In this document: positions 56,704-64,000 of the stretch, piece after piece
Numbering within the stretch: position 1 is the stretch's first letter
Layout of the letters: every line of letters begins with the position of its first letter
NCBI RefSeq assembly: GCF_022965755.1
Contig: NZ_CP095187.1
Coordinates: 2,356,001-2,420,000 of the forward strand
Length of the DNA: 64,000 nt
Origin: Pseudoxanthomonas sp. F37
GTDB taxonomy: Bacteria > Pseudomonadota > Gammaproteobacteria > Xanthomonadales > Xanthomonadaceae
Direction: 5' to 3'
Translations under genes and position numbers: made by a program
Notes under the pieces: generated by a model
Databases searched by the model: none
Seen by the model: the letters and a program-made list of their open reading frames with translations, nothing else
Told to the model about the DNA's origin: nothing

Positions 56704-58089
56704 ATGACCGCCAAGCCGCGCCTGTCCTTCTGGCAGATCTGGAACATGTCCTTCGGCTTCCTCGGCATCCAGTTCGGCTTCGCGCTGCAGGGCGGCTTCA
56801 TGTCGCGCATCTTCCAGACGCTGGGCGCGGAGAAGGATGCGCTGCCGCTGCTGTGGATCGCCGCGCCGCTGACCGGACTGCTGGTGCAGCCGATCATCGG
56901 TTATCTCAGCGACCGTACCTGGCACCCCCGCCTGGGGCGCCGGCGGCCGTTCTTCCTCATCGGCGCCATCCTCAGCTCCATCGCCCTGGTGTTCATGCCG
57001 CACTCGCCCACGCTGTGGATCGCGGCAGGCCTGCTGTGGGTGCTGGATGCCAGCATCAACATCAGCATGGAACCCTTCCGTGCGCTGGTGGCCGACAAGC
57101 TGCCCGAAGAGCAGCGCTCGTACGGCTTCGTGCTGCAGACGCTGATCATCGGGGTGGGCACCTGGGTGGCCAGCAACCTGCCCTGGTTCATCGCCCAGCT
57201 GGGCATTCCGAACGAGGCAGGCCCCGGCGTGGTGCCGCCTTCGGTGAAAGTGGCCTTCGCCATCGGCGCGTTCGTGTTCATGGCCAGCATCCTGGTGACC
57301 ATCCTCACCACGCCCGAGTATCCCCCCGAGGACCTGGAGCGGTTCCGCGAAGAGCAGCGGCGGCGCGGCAACTTCGCCGGCGAGATCGTCCATCACGTGA
57401 TCCACATGCCCGCGCAGATGCGCCGCCTGGGGCTGGTGCAGTTCTTCAGCTGGCTGGCCTTCTTCGCCATGTGGAGCATGGCCACGCCCGGCCTGACCGA
57501 GCATGTGTTCAAGGCGCCCGCGCCGGACCCCGCGGCCTTCGACGTGACGGTGCCCGCACAGGCCGCGGCCTTCCAGTCGGCCAATGCCGCCTTCCAGAAC
57601 GCGGCCGACCTGGTCGGCTCCTACATGGGCTACTACGGGCTGTCGTCGATGCTGGTCGCCCTGCTGCTGAGCTTCTATGCGGCGCGCTTCCCGCTCAACC
57701 GCAAGGCGGTGCATGCCGGCTCGCTGGTGCTGGGCGGCGTCGGCTTCCTTTCCATGTGGTTCGTGCCGCACCCGGCGTGGCTGATCGGCTCGTTCGCGCT
57801 GGTGGGCGTGGCGTGGGCCAGCATCCTGTCGATGCCTTACGCCCTGCTGTCCAGCCATGTACCGGCGGAGAAGATGGGCATCCACATGGGCATCTTCAAC
57901 ATGTTCATCGTGATACCGCAGATCGTCGCCGCCACCCTGCTGGGTCCGGCCCTGCGCGCGTTCTTCGCCAACCAGGCGGTCTTCGCGCTGGTCATCAGCG
58001 GCGCCAGCCTGCTGCTGGCGGCGCTGGCACTGGTCCGCGTGCGCGAACCTGCGCACGCCCCCGTCTCCCTCGCCTCGCAGGCCCATTGA
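56704..58089 (+). CDS. MFS sugar transporter (maltose/maltodextrin)
   Basis: A 461-residue inner-membrane protein with about 12 TM segments. It has QIWNMSFGFLGIQFGFALQG in TM1, GYLSDRTWHPRLGRRRPFF between TM2 and TM3, and SMPYALLSSHVPAEKMGIHMG in the second half. This is the GPH/SLC45-like sugar-symporter type that accompanies maltose genes in Xanthomonas and Caulobacter. The stop shares bases with the downstream amylase start (TGATG). Confidence 0.9.
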   Translation: MTAKPRLSFWQIWNMSFGFLGIQFGFALQGGFMSRIFQTLGAEKDALPLLWIAAPLTGLLVQPIIGYLSDRTWHPRLGRRRPFFLIGAILSSIALVFMPHSPTLWIAAGLLWVLDASINISMEPFRALVADKLPEEQRSYGFVLQTLIIGVGTWVASNLPWFIAQLGIPNEAGPGVVPPSVKVAFAIGAFVFMASILVTILTTPEYPPEDLERFREEQRRRGNFAGEIVHHVIHMPAQMRRLGLVQFFSWLAFFAMWSMATPGLTEHVFKAPAPDPAAFDVTVPAQAAAFQSANAAFQNAADLVGSYMGYYGLSSMLVALLLSFYAARFPLNRKAVHAGSLVLGGVGFLSMWFVPHPAWLIGSFALVGVAWASILSMPYALLSSHVPAEKMGIHMGIFNMFIVIPQIVAATLLGPALRAFFANQAVFALVISGASLLLAALALVRVREPAHAPVSLASQAH

Positions 58090-59765
58090 TGAAGCACCCA
58101 CGCCGACCGCTCGCCGCCAGCCTGGCCGCCCTGCTCTACGCACCGCTCGCCGCGCTGGCCGCGGACGACTTCTACGGCACCACCGAGCCCTTCGCGCGGG
58201 AAGCCGTGTACTTCGTGCTGACCGACCGCTTCGTCAACGGCGACCCATCCAACGACCATCGCGAACAGGGCGGCGCGAACCGCACCTTCGACCGCCCCAC
58301 CCCCGGCGCGCCGGCGGGCCAGACCGACAACGTCGGCTACCTGGGCGGCGACTTCAAGGGCGTGCTGGACAACGCCGGCTACATCCGCGACCTCGGCTTC
58401 ACCTCGGTATGGATCACGCCGATCGTCGACAATCCCGACGAAGCATTCACCGGCGGCGAGGAGGTGAAATGGGAAGGCATGTTCACCGACCGCGGCAAGA
58501 CCGGCTACCACGGCTACTGGGGCATCAACTTCTACACGCTGGACGAACACCTGCCCAGCGAGGGACTGGATTTCGCCGGCTTCACCCGCGCCATGAAGGA
58601 ACAGCGCCTCGACGTGGTGCTGGACATCGTCGGCAACCACGGCTCGCCGGCCTATTCCATGCCGAAGATGCAGCCGCAGTACGGCAAGGTCTGGGACAAG
58701 GACGGCCGGCTGATCGCCGACCACCAGAACCTGGATCCCGACCGCCTGGACCCGCGCCGCGAGCCCATGCATGCCTTCTACAACACCGGCGGCGGACTGG
58801 CGCAGCTGTCCGACTTCAACGAGCGCAATCCCGCGGTGATGGAGTACCTGGTCGGCGCCTACGAGCAGTGGATCGACCAGGGCGCGGCCGCGTTCCGCGT
58901 GGATACCATCGCCTGGATGCCGCACGCGTTCTGGAAGGAATTCGCCGACCGCATCCGCGCGAAGAAACCCGGCTTCTTCATGTTCGGCGAAAACTTCAAC
59001 TACGACGCCGCCAGCATCGCCAGCCACACCTGGGCCCGCAACGGCAGCTACAGCGTGCTGGACTTTCCGTTGAAGGGAAAGCTGACGGAGGTGTTCGAGA
59101 AGCCCGGCACCGGCTACGAGGAGATCGGCAAGGCGCTCTACCTGGAAGACGGCCCGTACGCCAATCCGTACGAGCTGATGACCTTCTACGACAACCACGA
59201 CATGGCGCGCATGAAGGCCAGCGATGCGGGCTTCATCGACGCGCACAACTGGCTGTTCACGGCGCGCGGCATCCCGGTGATCTATTACGGCTCGGAGATC
59301 GGCTTCGAGCGCGGCCGTGCCGAGCATGCCGGCAACCGCAACTACTTCGGGCAGGACCGCATCGACGCCGCGCCGCAGAGCCCGATCTTCGCCCCGCTCA
59401 GGCGCATCGCCCAGCTGCGCCGGGAAACCCCGGCCCTGCAGCGCGGCCTGCAGCTCAACGTGCGGCTGAAGGGCGACCAGGCGATCTTCTACCGCGTGCT
59501 GCAGCACGGGGTCGTCAACCAGACCGCGCTGGTGCTGCTGAACAAGGCCGATGCCCCGGCGAAGCTGTCGGTTTCGGAGCACCTGCAATCCGGCCCATGG
59601 CGCGATGCGTTCACCGGCAAGACCCAACGGGTGCGCAACCGCCTGCAGGCCGAGGTGCCGGCGCACGGCGTGCGCGTGTTCCTGCTGGACGCGCCGATCA
59701 CCCGCACCGACACGCGCGCGCGCCTGGCCGAGCTGATGGCGCGCAAGGCACCCAAGGCGGATTGA
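58089..59765 (+). CDS. Alpha-amylase-like GH13 enzyme, exported
   Basis: A 558-residue protein with a signal peptide ending near ALAADD. The GH13 motifs are [11 protein letters not shown], nucleophile region [12 protein letters not shown], acid/base FGENFN, and [11 protein letters not shown] calcium-site-like segment and a C-terminal beta domain follow. It resembles cyclomaltodextrin glucanotransferase-type or periplasmic alpha-amylases. It probably shortens oligosaccharides brought in by the receptor. Translationally coupled to the transporter. No terminator but a REP pair follows. Confidence 0.9.
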   Translation: MKHPRRPLAASLAALLYAPLAALAADDFYGTTEPFAREAVYFVLTDRFVNGDPSNDHREQGGANRTFDRPTPGAPAGQTDNVGYLGGDFKGVLDNAGYIRDLGFTSVWITPIVDNPDEAFTGGEEVKWEGMFTDRGKTGYHGYWGINFYTLDEHLPSEGLDFAGFTRAMKEQRLDVVLDIVGNHGSPAYSMPKMQPQYGKVWDKDGRLIADHQNLDPDRLDPRREPMHAFYNTGGGLAQLSDFNERNPAVMEYLVGAYEQWIDQGAAAFRVDTIAWMPHAFWKEFADRIRAKKPGFFMFGENFNYDAASIASHTWARNGSYSVLDFPLKGKLTEVFEKPGTGYEEIGKALYLEDGPYANPYELMTFYDNHDMARMKASDAGFIDAHNWLFTARGIPVIYYGSEIGFERGRAEHAGNRNYFGQDRIDAAPQSPIFAPLRRIAQLRRETPALQRGLQLNVRLKGDQAIFYRVLQHGVVNQTALVLLNKADAPAKLSVSEHLQSGPWRDAFTGKTQRVRNRLQAEVPAHGVRVFLLDAPITRTDTRARLAELMARKAPKAD

Positions 59766-59783
59766 GGTCAATGCCTTCTGTAC

Positions 59784-59927
59784 TGCAGGAGCGACGTCAG
59801 TCGCGACCGCCCACCTTGGGTCCGCATCGGCGCAGGGTCGCGCGATAACCTGCAGGTGCCGAAAGCTGGCGTTATCTGGATTTCCTGACGCGTGTGGGCC
59901 GCGGTCGCGACTGACGTCGCTCCTACA
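59784..59927. repeat. Inverted pair of REP elements
   Basis: A GCAGGAGCGACGTCAGTCGC unit (from about 59785) and its inverted partner (59901-59927, GCGACTGACGTCGCTCCTAC) bracket about 90 bases. They lie between the convergent amylase and LacI genes and may help stop transcription. Confidence 0.88.
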
Positions 59928-59936
59928 ACGGCGCAC

Positions 59937-60974
59937 TCACTTCACGGCGGTAGACCCACGCAGCGCCAGTTTCACCGGGATGGTCTGGCTCTCGGCGGGT
60001 TCGCCATTGATCAGCGCCAGCAATGTTTCCACCAGCAACGCGCCCGCGCGCTTGGTGTCCTGCTGCACGGTGGACAGGCCGGGGTTGACGAAGCTGGCCA
60101 GCGGGATGTCGTCGAAGCCGGCCACGGCGACATCCTCGGGCACGCGCAGGCCTCGCTCCAGCAGCGCCTTCATGGCGCCGACGGCGATCAGGTCGCTGGC
60201 GGCGAAAATCGCATCGAACGGTGCACCGCGGGCCAGCAGTTCCGTGGCCGCGTCGTGGCCGGACTGCTCGGTGGTGATGGCATCGACCTGCAGGGCGGGA
60301 TCGGCGGCCAGGCCCGCGTTTTCCAGCGCCTGGCGATGGCCCAGGTAGCGCTCGAAGAACTCGGGGTAATGGTTGGATGCATGTCCCAGGAAAGCGATGC
60401 GCCGCCGTCCCTGCGCGACCAGGTGGGCGGTGATGTCGTGGCCGCCCTGGGTGTTGTCGCAGCCGATCGACACCCCGGGCGTGCCCGCCTGGACGGCGCC
60501 CCAGCGCACGAAGTGGGTGCCCTGCTCGACCAGTTTCTCCAGCCGGCCGCGCGATTCCAGGTAGTCGCCATACCCCAGCAGGATGATGCCATCGGCCTTC
60601 TTGCTGTCCTCGTAGTCGGCCTGCCAGTCGTTGGACAGCTGCTGGAACGAGATCAGCAGGTCGTAGCCGCGCAGCGCGCAGGCGCGGGTGATGCTGCCCA
60701 GCATCGACAGGAAGAAGGGATTGATGGCCGATTCGTCCGGCGTGGGGTCCTCGAAGAACAGCAGGGCCAGCGTGCCCGAATGCTGGCGGCGCAGGTTGGA
60801 GGCGTTCTTGTCGACCTTGTAGTTCAGCTGCTCGGCGATGGCCAGGATGCGCTTGCGCGTTTCCTCGTTGACCATGGGGCTGCCCCGCAGCGCGCGCGAG
60901 ACGGTGGGCTGGGACACGCCCGCCAGGTGGGCGATGTCCAGCGAGGTGGCCTTCCCCTTGATGGGCGCGATCAC
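59937..60974 (-). CDS. LacI-family transcriptional regulator
   Basis: A 345-residue repressor. It has an N-terminal helix-turn-helix ([20 protein letters not shown]), hinge region, and a periplasmic-binding-like sugar domain ([50 protein letters not shown]). The GTG at 60974 gives the usual short tail before the helix-turn-helix. As the only regulator in the maltodextrin cluster it is the natural candidate to bind the two TGNATACGTATNCA sites; that is an inference. Confidence 0.92.
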   Translation of the reverse strand: MIAPIKGKATSLDIAHLAGVSQPTVSRALRGSPMVNEETRKRILAIAEQLNYKVDKNASNLRRQHSGTLALLFFEDPTPDESAINPFFLSMLGSITRACALRGYDLLISFQQLSNDWQADYEDSKKADGIILLGYGDYLESRGRLEKLVEQGTHFVRWGAVQAGTPGVSIGCDNTQGGHDITAHLVAQGRRRIAFLGHASNHYPEFFERYLGHRQALENAGLAADPALQVDAITTEQSGHDAATELLARGAPFDAIFAASDLIAVGAMKALLERGLRVPEDVAVAGFDDIPLASFVNPGLSTVQQDTKRAGALLVETLLALINGEPAESQTIPVKLALRGSTAVK

Positions 60975-61075
60975 GGACGGGTGCGGATACCGACTGCGGA
61001 AGAACGGATGATGCCACGCCCGATGGCCGGCGGCGATCCGGGGGCACGTGGCTTGCACGGCCTTGCGGCGCCCCT

Positions 61076-61141
61076 GTGGGAGCGAGGTGAGTCGCGATGA
61101 AGCGTTCCCGCTGGCCCTTCGCGACTCACGTCGCTCCCACA
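61076..61141. repeat. Inverted pair of REP elements
   Basis: GTGGGAGCGAGGTGAGTCGC and its inverted partner GCGACTCACGTCGCTCCCAC with about 24 bases between. They lie between the LacI gene and the 3' end of the OsmC-like gene. Same subtype as the single unit at 19172. Confidence 0.9.
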
Positions 61142-61165
61142 TGAGCAGCCACCCCCACCCGCAAC

Positions 61166-61648
61166 TCAGGACTCGGCCTGCTCCGTCCGCGCCTTGCCGT
61201 GCAACTGCACGCCGTCGGCGTCGGTGATGCTGACGGAGACGTCGATGCCGTGGCGCACGCTCTCGGTCACCACGCAGAAGTTCTCGAACTGGGCCAGGAT
61301 GCGTTCCAGCGAGGCATGCGCCGTGCCGGCCTCGGCCAGCCGGATGTCGGCGTGGATGTGGCCTACGCGCAGCCTGCCCTGCTCGTTGCGCACCAGCTCC
61401 GCTGTGGCGTGGGTCACCAGCTTGCCGGGTGTGTTCCTGAACTTGCGCAGCGCGAACAACAGGCTGGCCGACAGGCAGTTGGCCACGGCCGACACCAGCA
61501 GCCGCGTCGGGTTCGGTCCCTCGCCCTTGCCCAGCGGTTCGGGCTCGTCGGTCATCAGATCGGCGATGGTGGTGTCGTCGAAGCGGATGCGGAAGCTGTA
61601 GTCCTCTTCCTGTTCAAGGGTGATGCGGATCGGCGCGTCGGTGCTCAT
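61166..61648 (-). CDS. OsmC-like protein
   Basis: A 160-residue protein with the OsmC fold: GPNPTRLLVSAVANCLSASL with one of the two peroxidatic-type cysteines, and FCVVTESVRHGIDVSV with the second. Family members reduce organic hydroperoxides or bind other small molecules. It overlaps the upstream haem-protein gene as ATGA, so it is the last gene of a coupled trio with the RND pump. Confidence 0.88.
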   Translation of the reverse strand: MSTDAPIRITLEQEEDYSFRIRFDDTTIADLMTDEPEPLGKGEGPNPTRLLVSAVANCLSASLLFALRKFRNTPGKLVTHATAELVRNEQGRLRVGHIHADIRLAEAGTAHASLERILAQFENFCVVTESVRHGIDVSVSITDADGVQLHGKARTEQAES

Positions 61649-62325
61649 GGCGTGGCCTCGTGGGGGATGTGGGCGGCGGTGGCGGGCACTTCGACCCACA
61701 GCCCGCCGCGCAGGTCGCCCACCGCGAAACCGGTGGCCGCATCCTCAGGATAATGCGCGGCGATGGCAGCGCGAACGGCCGGGGCGACCCGCGTGCCATG
61801 GCAGGCCAGGCAGCCGGGCTCGGTGGCGATGCCGCGCATCAGGCGCAGCGCGACGCCCTCGGGCAGGCGCTGGCGGACCACCGACACCTGCTCCGCGGCA
61901 GGCGCACCCGCCCGCACGGCCTGCTGGAAGGCCTCCAGCGTGGCCCGTTGCCAGCCGTCGGCGGCCTGGCCCGGGTTGCGGTTGCGCCCGGGCAGCGCGA
62001 CGCGGCCCAGGCGCACGCCGTGCTCGGCCATCACCGCGTCCGCGATGGCCGGCGCTTCGGCGTGGCAGACCTCGACGGCCGCGGTGGGGCCGCCGGCCTG
62101 CATCGCCGCCTGCAGGCGGCCACGCAGGCGACCGCTGAAGGCCTGTGCGGCCGCCTTCGCGCGATCCAGGTCGGGATCGACCGGTGTTGTCCCCCGGGCG
62201 CCCTGCCCCGGACCGGCTTGCGCCACGTTCCGGCCCGCGTCACCGGCGGCGCCCGGGGTACATGCGGTGACGGCCCACGCCAGGCAGGCCGCCCACAGCA
62301 GGCGATGGAGATGGGATGGACTCAT
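61645..62325 (-). CDS. DUF3365 haem-c lipoprotein
   Basis: A 226-residue protein with a lipobox-like AVTAC near residue 22 and a Tll0287-like/DUF3365 domain: AVEVCHAEAPAIADAV and a haem-c motif CLACH, then YPEDAATGFAVGDLRGG at the end. It is probably a periplasmic, membrane-tethered one-haem protein. Both ends overlap neighbours by ATGA (RND permease upstream, OsmC-like downstream), suggesting co-expression. Confidence 0.85.
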   Translation of the reverse strand: MSPSHLHRLLWAACLAWAVTACTPGAAGDAGRNVAQAGPGQGARGTTPVDPDLDRAKAAAQAFSGRLRGRLQAAMQAGGPTAAVEVCHAEAPAIADAVMAEHGVRLGRVALPGRNRNPGQAADGWQRATLEAFQQAVRAGAPAAEQVSVVRQRLPEGVALRLMRGIATEPGCLACHGTRVAPAVRAAIAAHYPEDAATGFAVGDLRGGLWVEVPATAAHIPHEATP

Positions 62326-64000
62326 GCGTCGGATTCCTTGTGGGCGCGATGCTTCAGGCCGTAGTACAGCAATGGGATCACCACCAGCGTCAACACCGTG
62401 GACACCAGGATGCCGAAGATCAGCGAGATCGCCAGGCCGTTGAAGATGGGGTCGTCGAGGATGAAGAACGCACCGGCCATGGCCGCCAGTGCGGTCAGCG
62501 CGATCGGCTGCGCGCGCACCGCGCAGGCGTCGACGACCGCCGACTCCAGCGACTGCCCGCGCTGGACCAGATGGTTGATGAAGTCCACCAGCAGGATCGA
62601 ATTGCGCACGATGATGCCCGCCAGCGCGATCATGCCGATCATGCTGGTGGCGGTGAACTGCGCGCCCAGCAGGGCGTGGCCCGGCATCACGCCGATCACG
62701 GTCAACGGAATGGGCGCCATGATCACCAGCGGCACCGCGTAGTTGCGGAAGTAGGCCACCACCAGCAGGTAGATCAGCACCATGCCGGCCGCGTAGGCGA
62801 TGCCCATGTCGCGGAAGGTCTCGTAGGTGATCTGCCACTCGCCGTCCCACTTGATGCCGAAGCCGGTGGTCTCGGGCGGTTGGCGGATGTAGGACTGTCC
62901 CACCTGCTGTCCGTCGATGGCGTTGTCCGCCACCTGTCCGACCAGGTCGAACATGCCGTACAGCGGGCTGTCGACCGTGCCGCTCTCGTCGCCCATCACG
63001 TACACCACCGGCAGCAGGTCCTTGTGGTGGATGGCGCCATCCCACCACGTGGACCGCACCTGCACCAGTTCCGACAACGGCACCAGCTGGCCGCTGCCGC
63101 CGCGTACCCGCAGCGCGAGCAGACCGTCGAGCGAGGCCTGGTCGGCCACCGGCAGGCGCAGGCGGATCGGACGCGGGTACTTCGAGCCGCCATCGATCAC
63201 GTGGGTCGCGTCCAGCCCCGACAGGCCCGCGGCGATCGTCTCGGCGATCGCCGACTGCGGCACCCCCAGGCGCGCCGCGCGCACGCGGTCGATCACCAGC
63301 AGGTCGCGGCGTGCGTCGGCTTCCACGCTGGTGTCCACGTCGACGATGCCCTCGGTGGCCAGGAAGCGCTGTTCGAGCGCCCGCGCCACCTGCCGCTGAC
63401 GGGCGTAGTCGGGCCCGTACACTTCGGCGACGATCGGCGACAGGACGGGCGGCCCGGGCGGCACTTCCACCACCTTGACCGACGCGCCGTGGCGACGGCC
63501 GATCGCGTCCACCTGCGGGCGCAACGCGACGGCGATCTCGTGGCTCTTGCGGTCGCGGTCGTGGCGGTCCACCAGGTTCACCTGCAGGTCGCCCACGTTG
63601 GCGCCTTCGCGCAGGTAGTACTGCCGCACCAGCCCGTTGAAGTTGATCGGCGCCGCGGTACCGGCATAGCCCTGGTAGTGCAGGACTTCCGGCGTGCGGT
63701 CCAGCACGCCGGCCAGTTCGGCCAGCAGCGCGTTGGTGTCCTCCAGCGTGCGGCCCTCGGGCAGGTCGACCACGATCTGCAGTTCGGACTTGTTGTCGAA
63801 CGGCAGCATCTTCAGCACCACCAGCTTGAACACCGCCAGGCTGGCCGCCAGCGCCACCAGCGCGGCCATGGCGACGAACAGCAGGCGCCGGCGCCGCGCT
63901 CCCGCGCCGGCATCCAGGAACGGCGTCATCACCCGTTCGAACAGGCGATGCAGGCGCGCGGCCATGGTGCCTTCCGCGTGCCCGTGGGCAGCGCCCCCGC
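62322..64000 (-). CDS. RND efflux permease, C-terminal part (cut by window edge)
   Basis: The C-terminal half of an inner-membrane RND pump; the frame stays open to 64000, so the N-terminal half lies outside. Visible parts are a TM segment (RRRLLFVAMAALVALAASLA), the second periplasmic porter domain (PFDNKSELQIVVDLPEGRTL onward), and the last TM bundle with YFRNYAVPLVIMAPIPLTVI, ATSMIGMIALAGIIVRNSIL and PIFNGLAISLIFGILVSTV. The full family length is about 1,040 residues. Whether it belongs to the drug or metal branch cannot be settled here. Confidence 0.9.
   Translation of the reverse strand, partial: GGAAHGHAEGTMAARLHRLFERVMTPFLDAGAGARRRRLLFVAMAALVALAASLAVFKLVVLKMLPFDNKSELQIVVDLPEGRTLEDTNALLAELAGVLDRTPEVLHYQGYAGTAAPINFNGLVRQYYLREGANVGDLQVNLVDRHDRDRKSHEIAVALRPQVDAIGRRHGASVKVVEVPPGPPVLSPIVAEVYGPDYARQRQVARALEQRFLATEGIVDVDTSVEADARRDLLVIDRVRAARLGVPQSAIAETIAAGLSGLDATHVIDGGSKYPRPIRLRLPVADQASLDGLLALRVRGGSGQLVPLSELVQVRSTWWDGAIHHKDLLPVVYVMGDESGTVDSPLYGMFDLVGQVADNAIDGQQVGQSYIRQPPETTGFGIKWDGEWQITYETFRDMGIAYAAGMVLIYLLVVAYFRNYAVPLVIMAPIPLTVIGVMPGHALLGAQFTATSMIGMIALAGIIVRNSILLVDFINHLVQRGQSLESAVVDACAVRAQPIALTALAAMAGAFFILDDPIFNGLAISLIFGILVSTVLTLVVIPLLYYGLKHRAHKESDA

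Overview
This is a GC-rich chromosome segment from a gammaproteobacterium of the Xanthomonadaceae, most like Pseudoxanthomonas, Lysobacter or Stenotrophomonas. Three things point there. Arginine synthesis runs through N-acetylcitrulline: there is an acetylornithine carbamoyltransferase, and a fused acetylglutamate kinase with a C-terminal acetyltransferase domain. There is a degenerate FimX-type c-di-GMP protein. REP elements with a GTAG start, of the kind described in Stenotrophomonas, lie between genes. The genus is an inference.

Layout. Positions 1-9.6 kb: a leftward arginine/proline operon, argF'-argG-argE'-argB/A-GNAT-argC-argH-yciI-proB. It is preceded by what looks like a transcription attenuator with an arginine-containing leader peptide, the most interesting regulatory structure found here. 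9.6-24 kb: housekeeping genes (cysS, sufE, an MFS exporter, an unusual dksA, yidD, pyrC, an M23 peptidase, folE2, a squalene/phytoene synthase-like gene, mupP/gph-ubiG-mtaD, efp and its modifier epmB). 24-37 kb: fimX, a REP array, htpX, gluQRS, two acetoacetyl-CoA reductase genes around phaR, several small envelope or unknown genes, an orphan phage tail-tube-like gene, an M48 peptidase, a sulfatase-modifying-factor-like lipoprotein, and rnd, which is broken by a one-base frameshift.

37.17-50.62 kb: a 13.4-kb genomic island in the 3' part of a tRNA-Ala(CGC) gene, bounded by a perfect 72-bp direct repeat. It carries a tyrosine integrase beside the tRNA and about twelve accessory genes. Most are unrecognised, but the set includes a Rad50/RloC-like zinc-hook ATPase, an SRAP (HMCES/YedK) protein, a DUF2971 protein and a CxxC-H-CxxC (HNH-like) protein. 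The content resembles a defence or DNA-repair island; function is not proven by sequence.

50.7-61 kb: a maltodextrin utilisation locus. It has a TonB-dependent receptor, an esterase, an alpha-glucosidase, an MFS sugar transporter, an alpha-amylase-like enzyme and a LacI-family regulator. A shared 17-bp near-palindromic operator sits upstream of the receptor and in the divergent enzyme/transporter promoter region. 61-64 kb: a translationally coupled chain of an RND efflux permease (cut by the window edge), a haem-c/DUF3365 lipoprotein and an OsmC-like protein.
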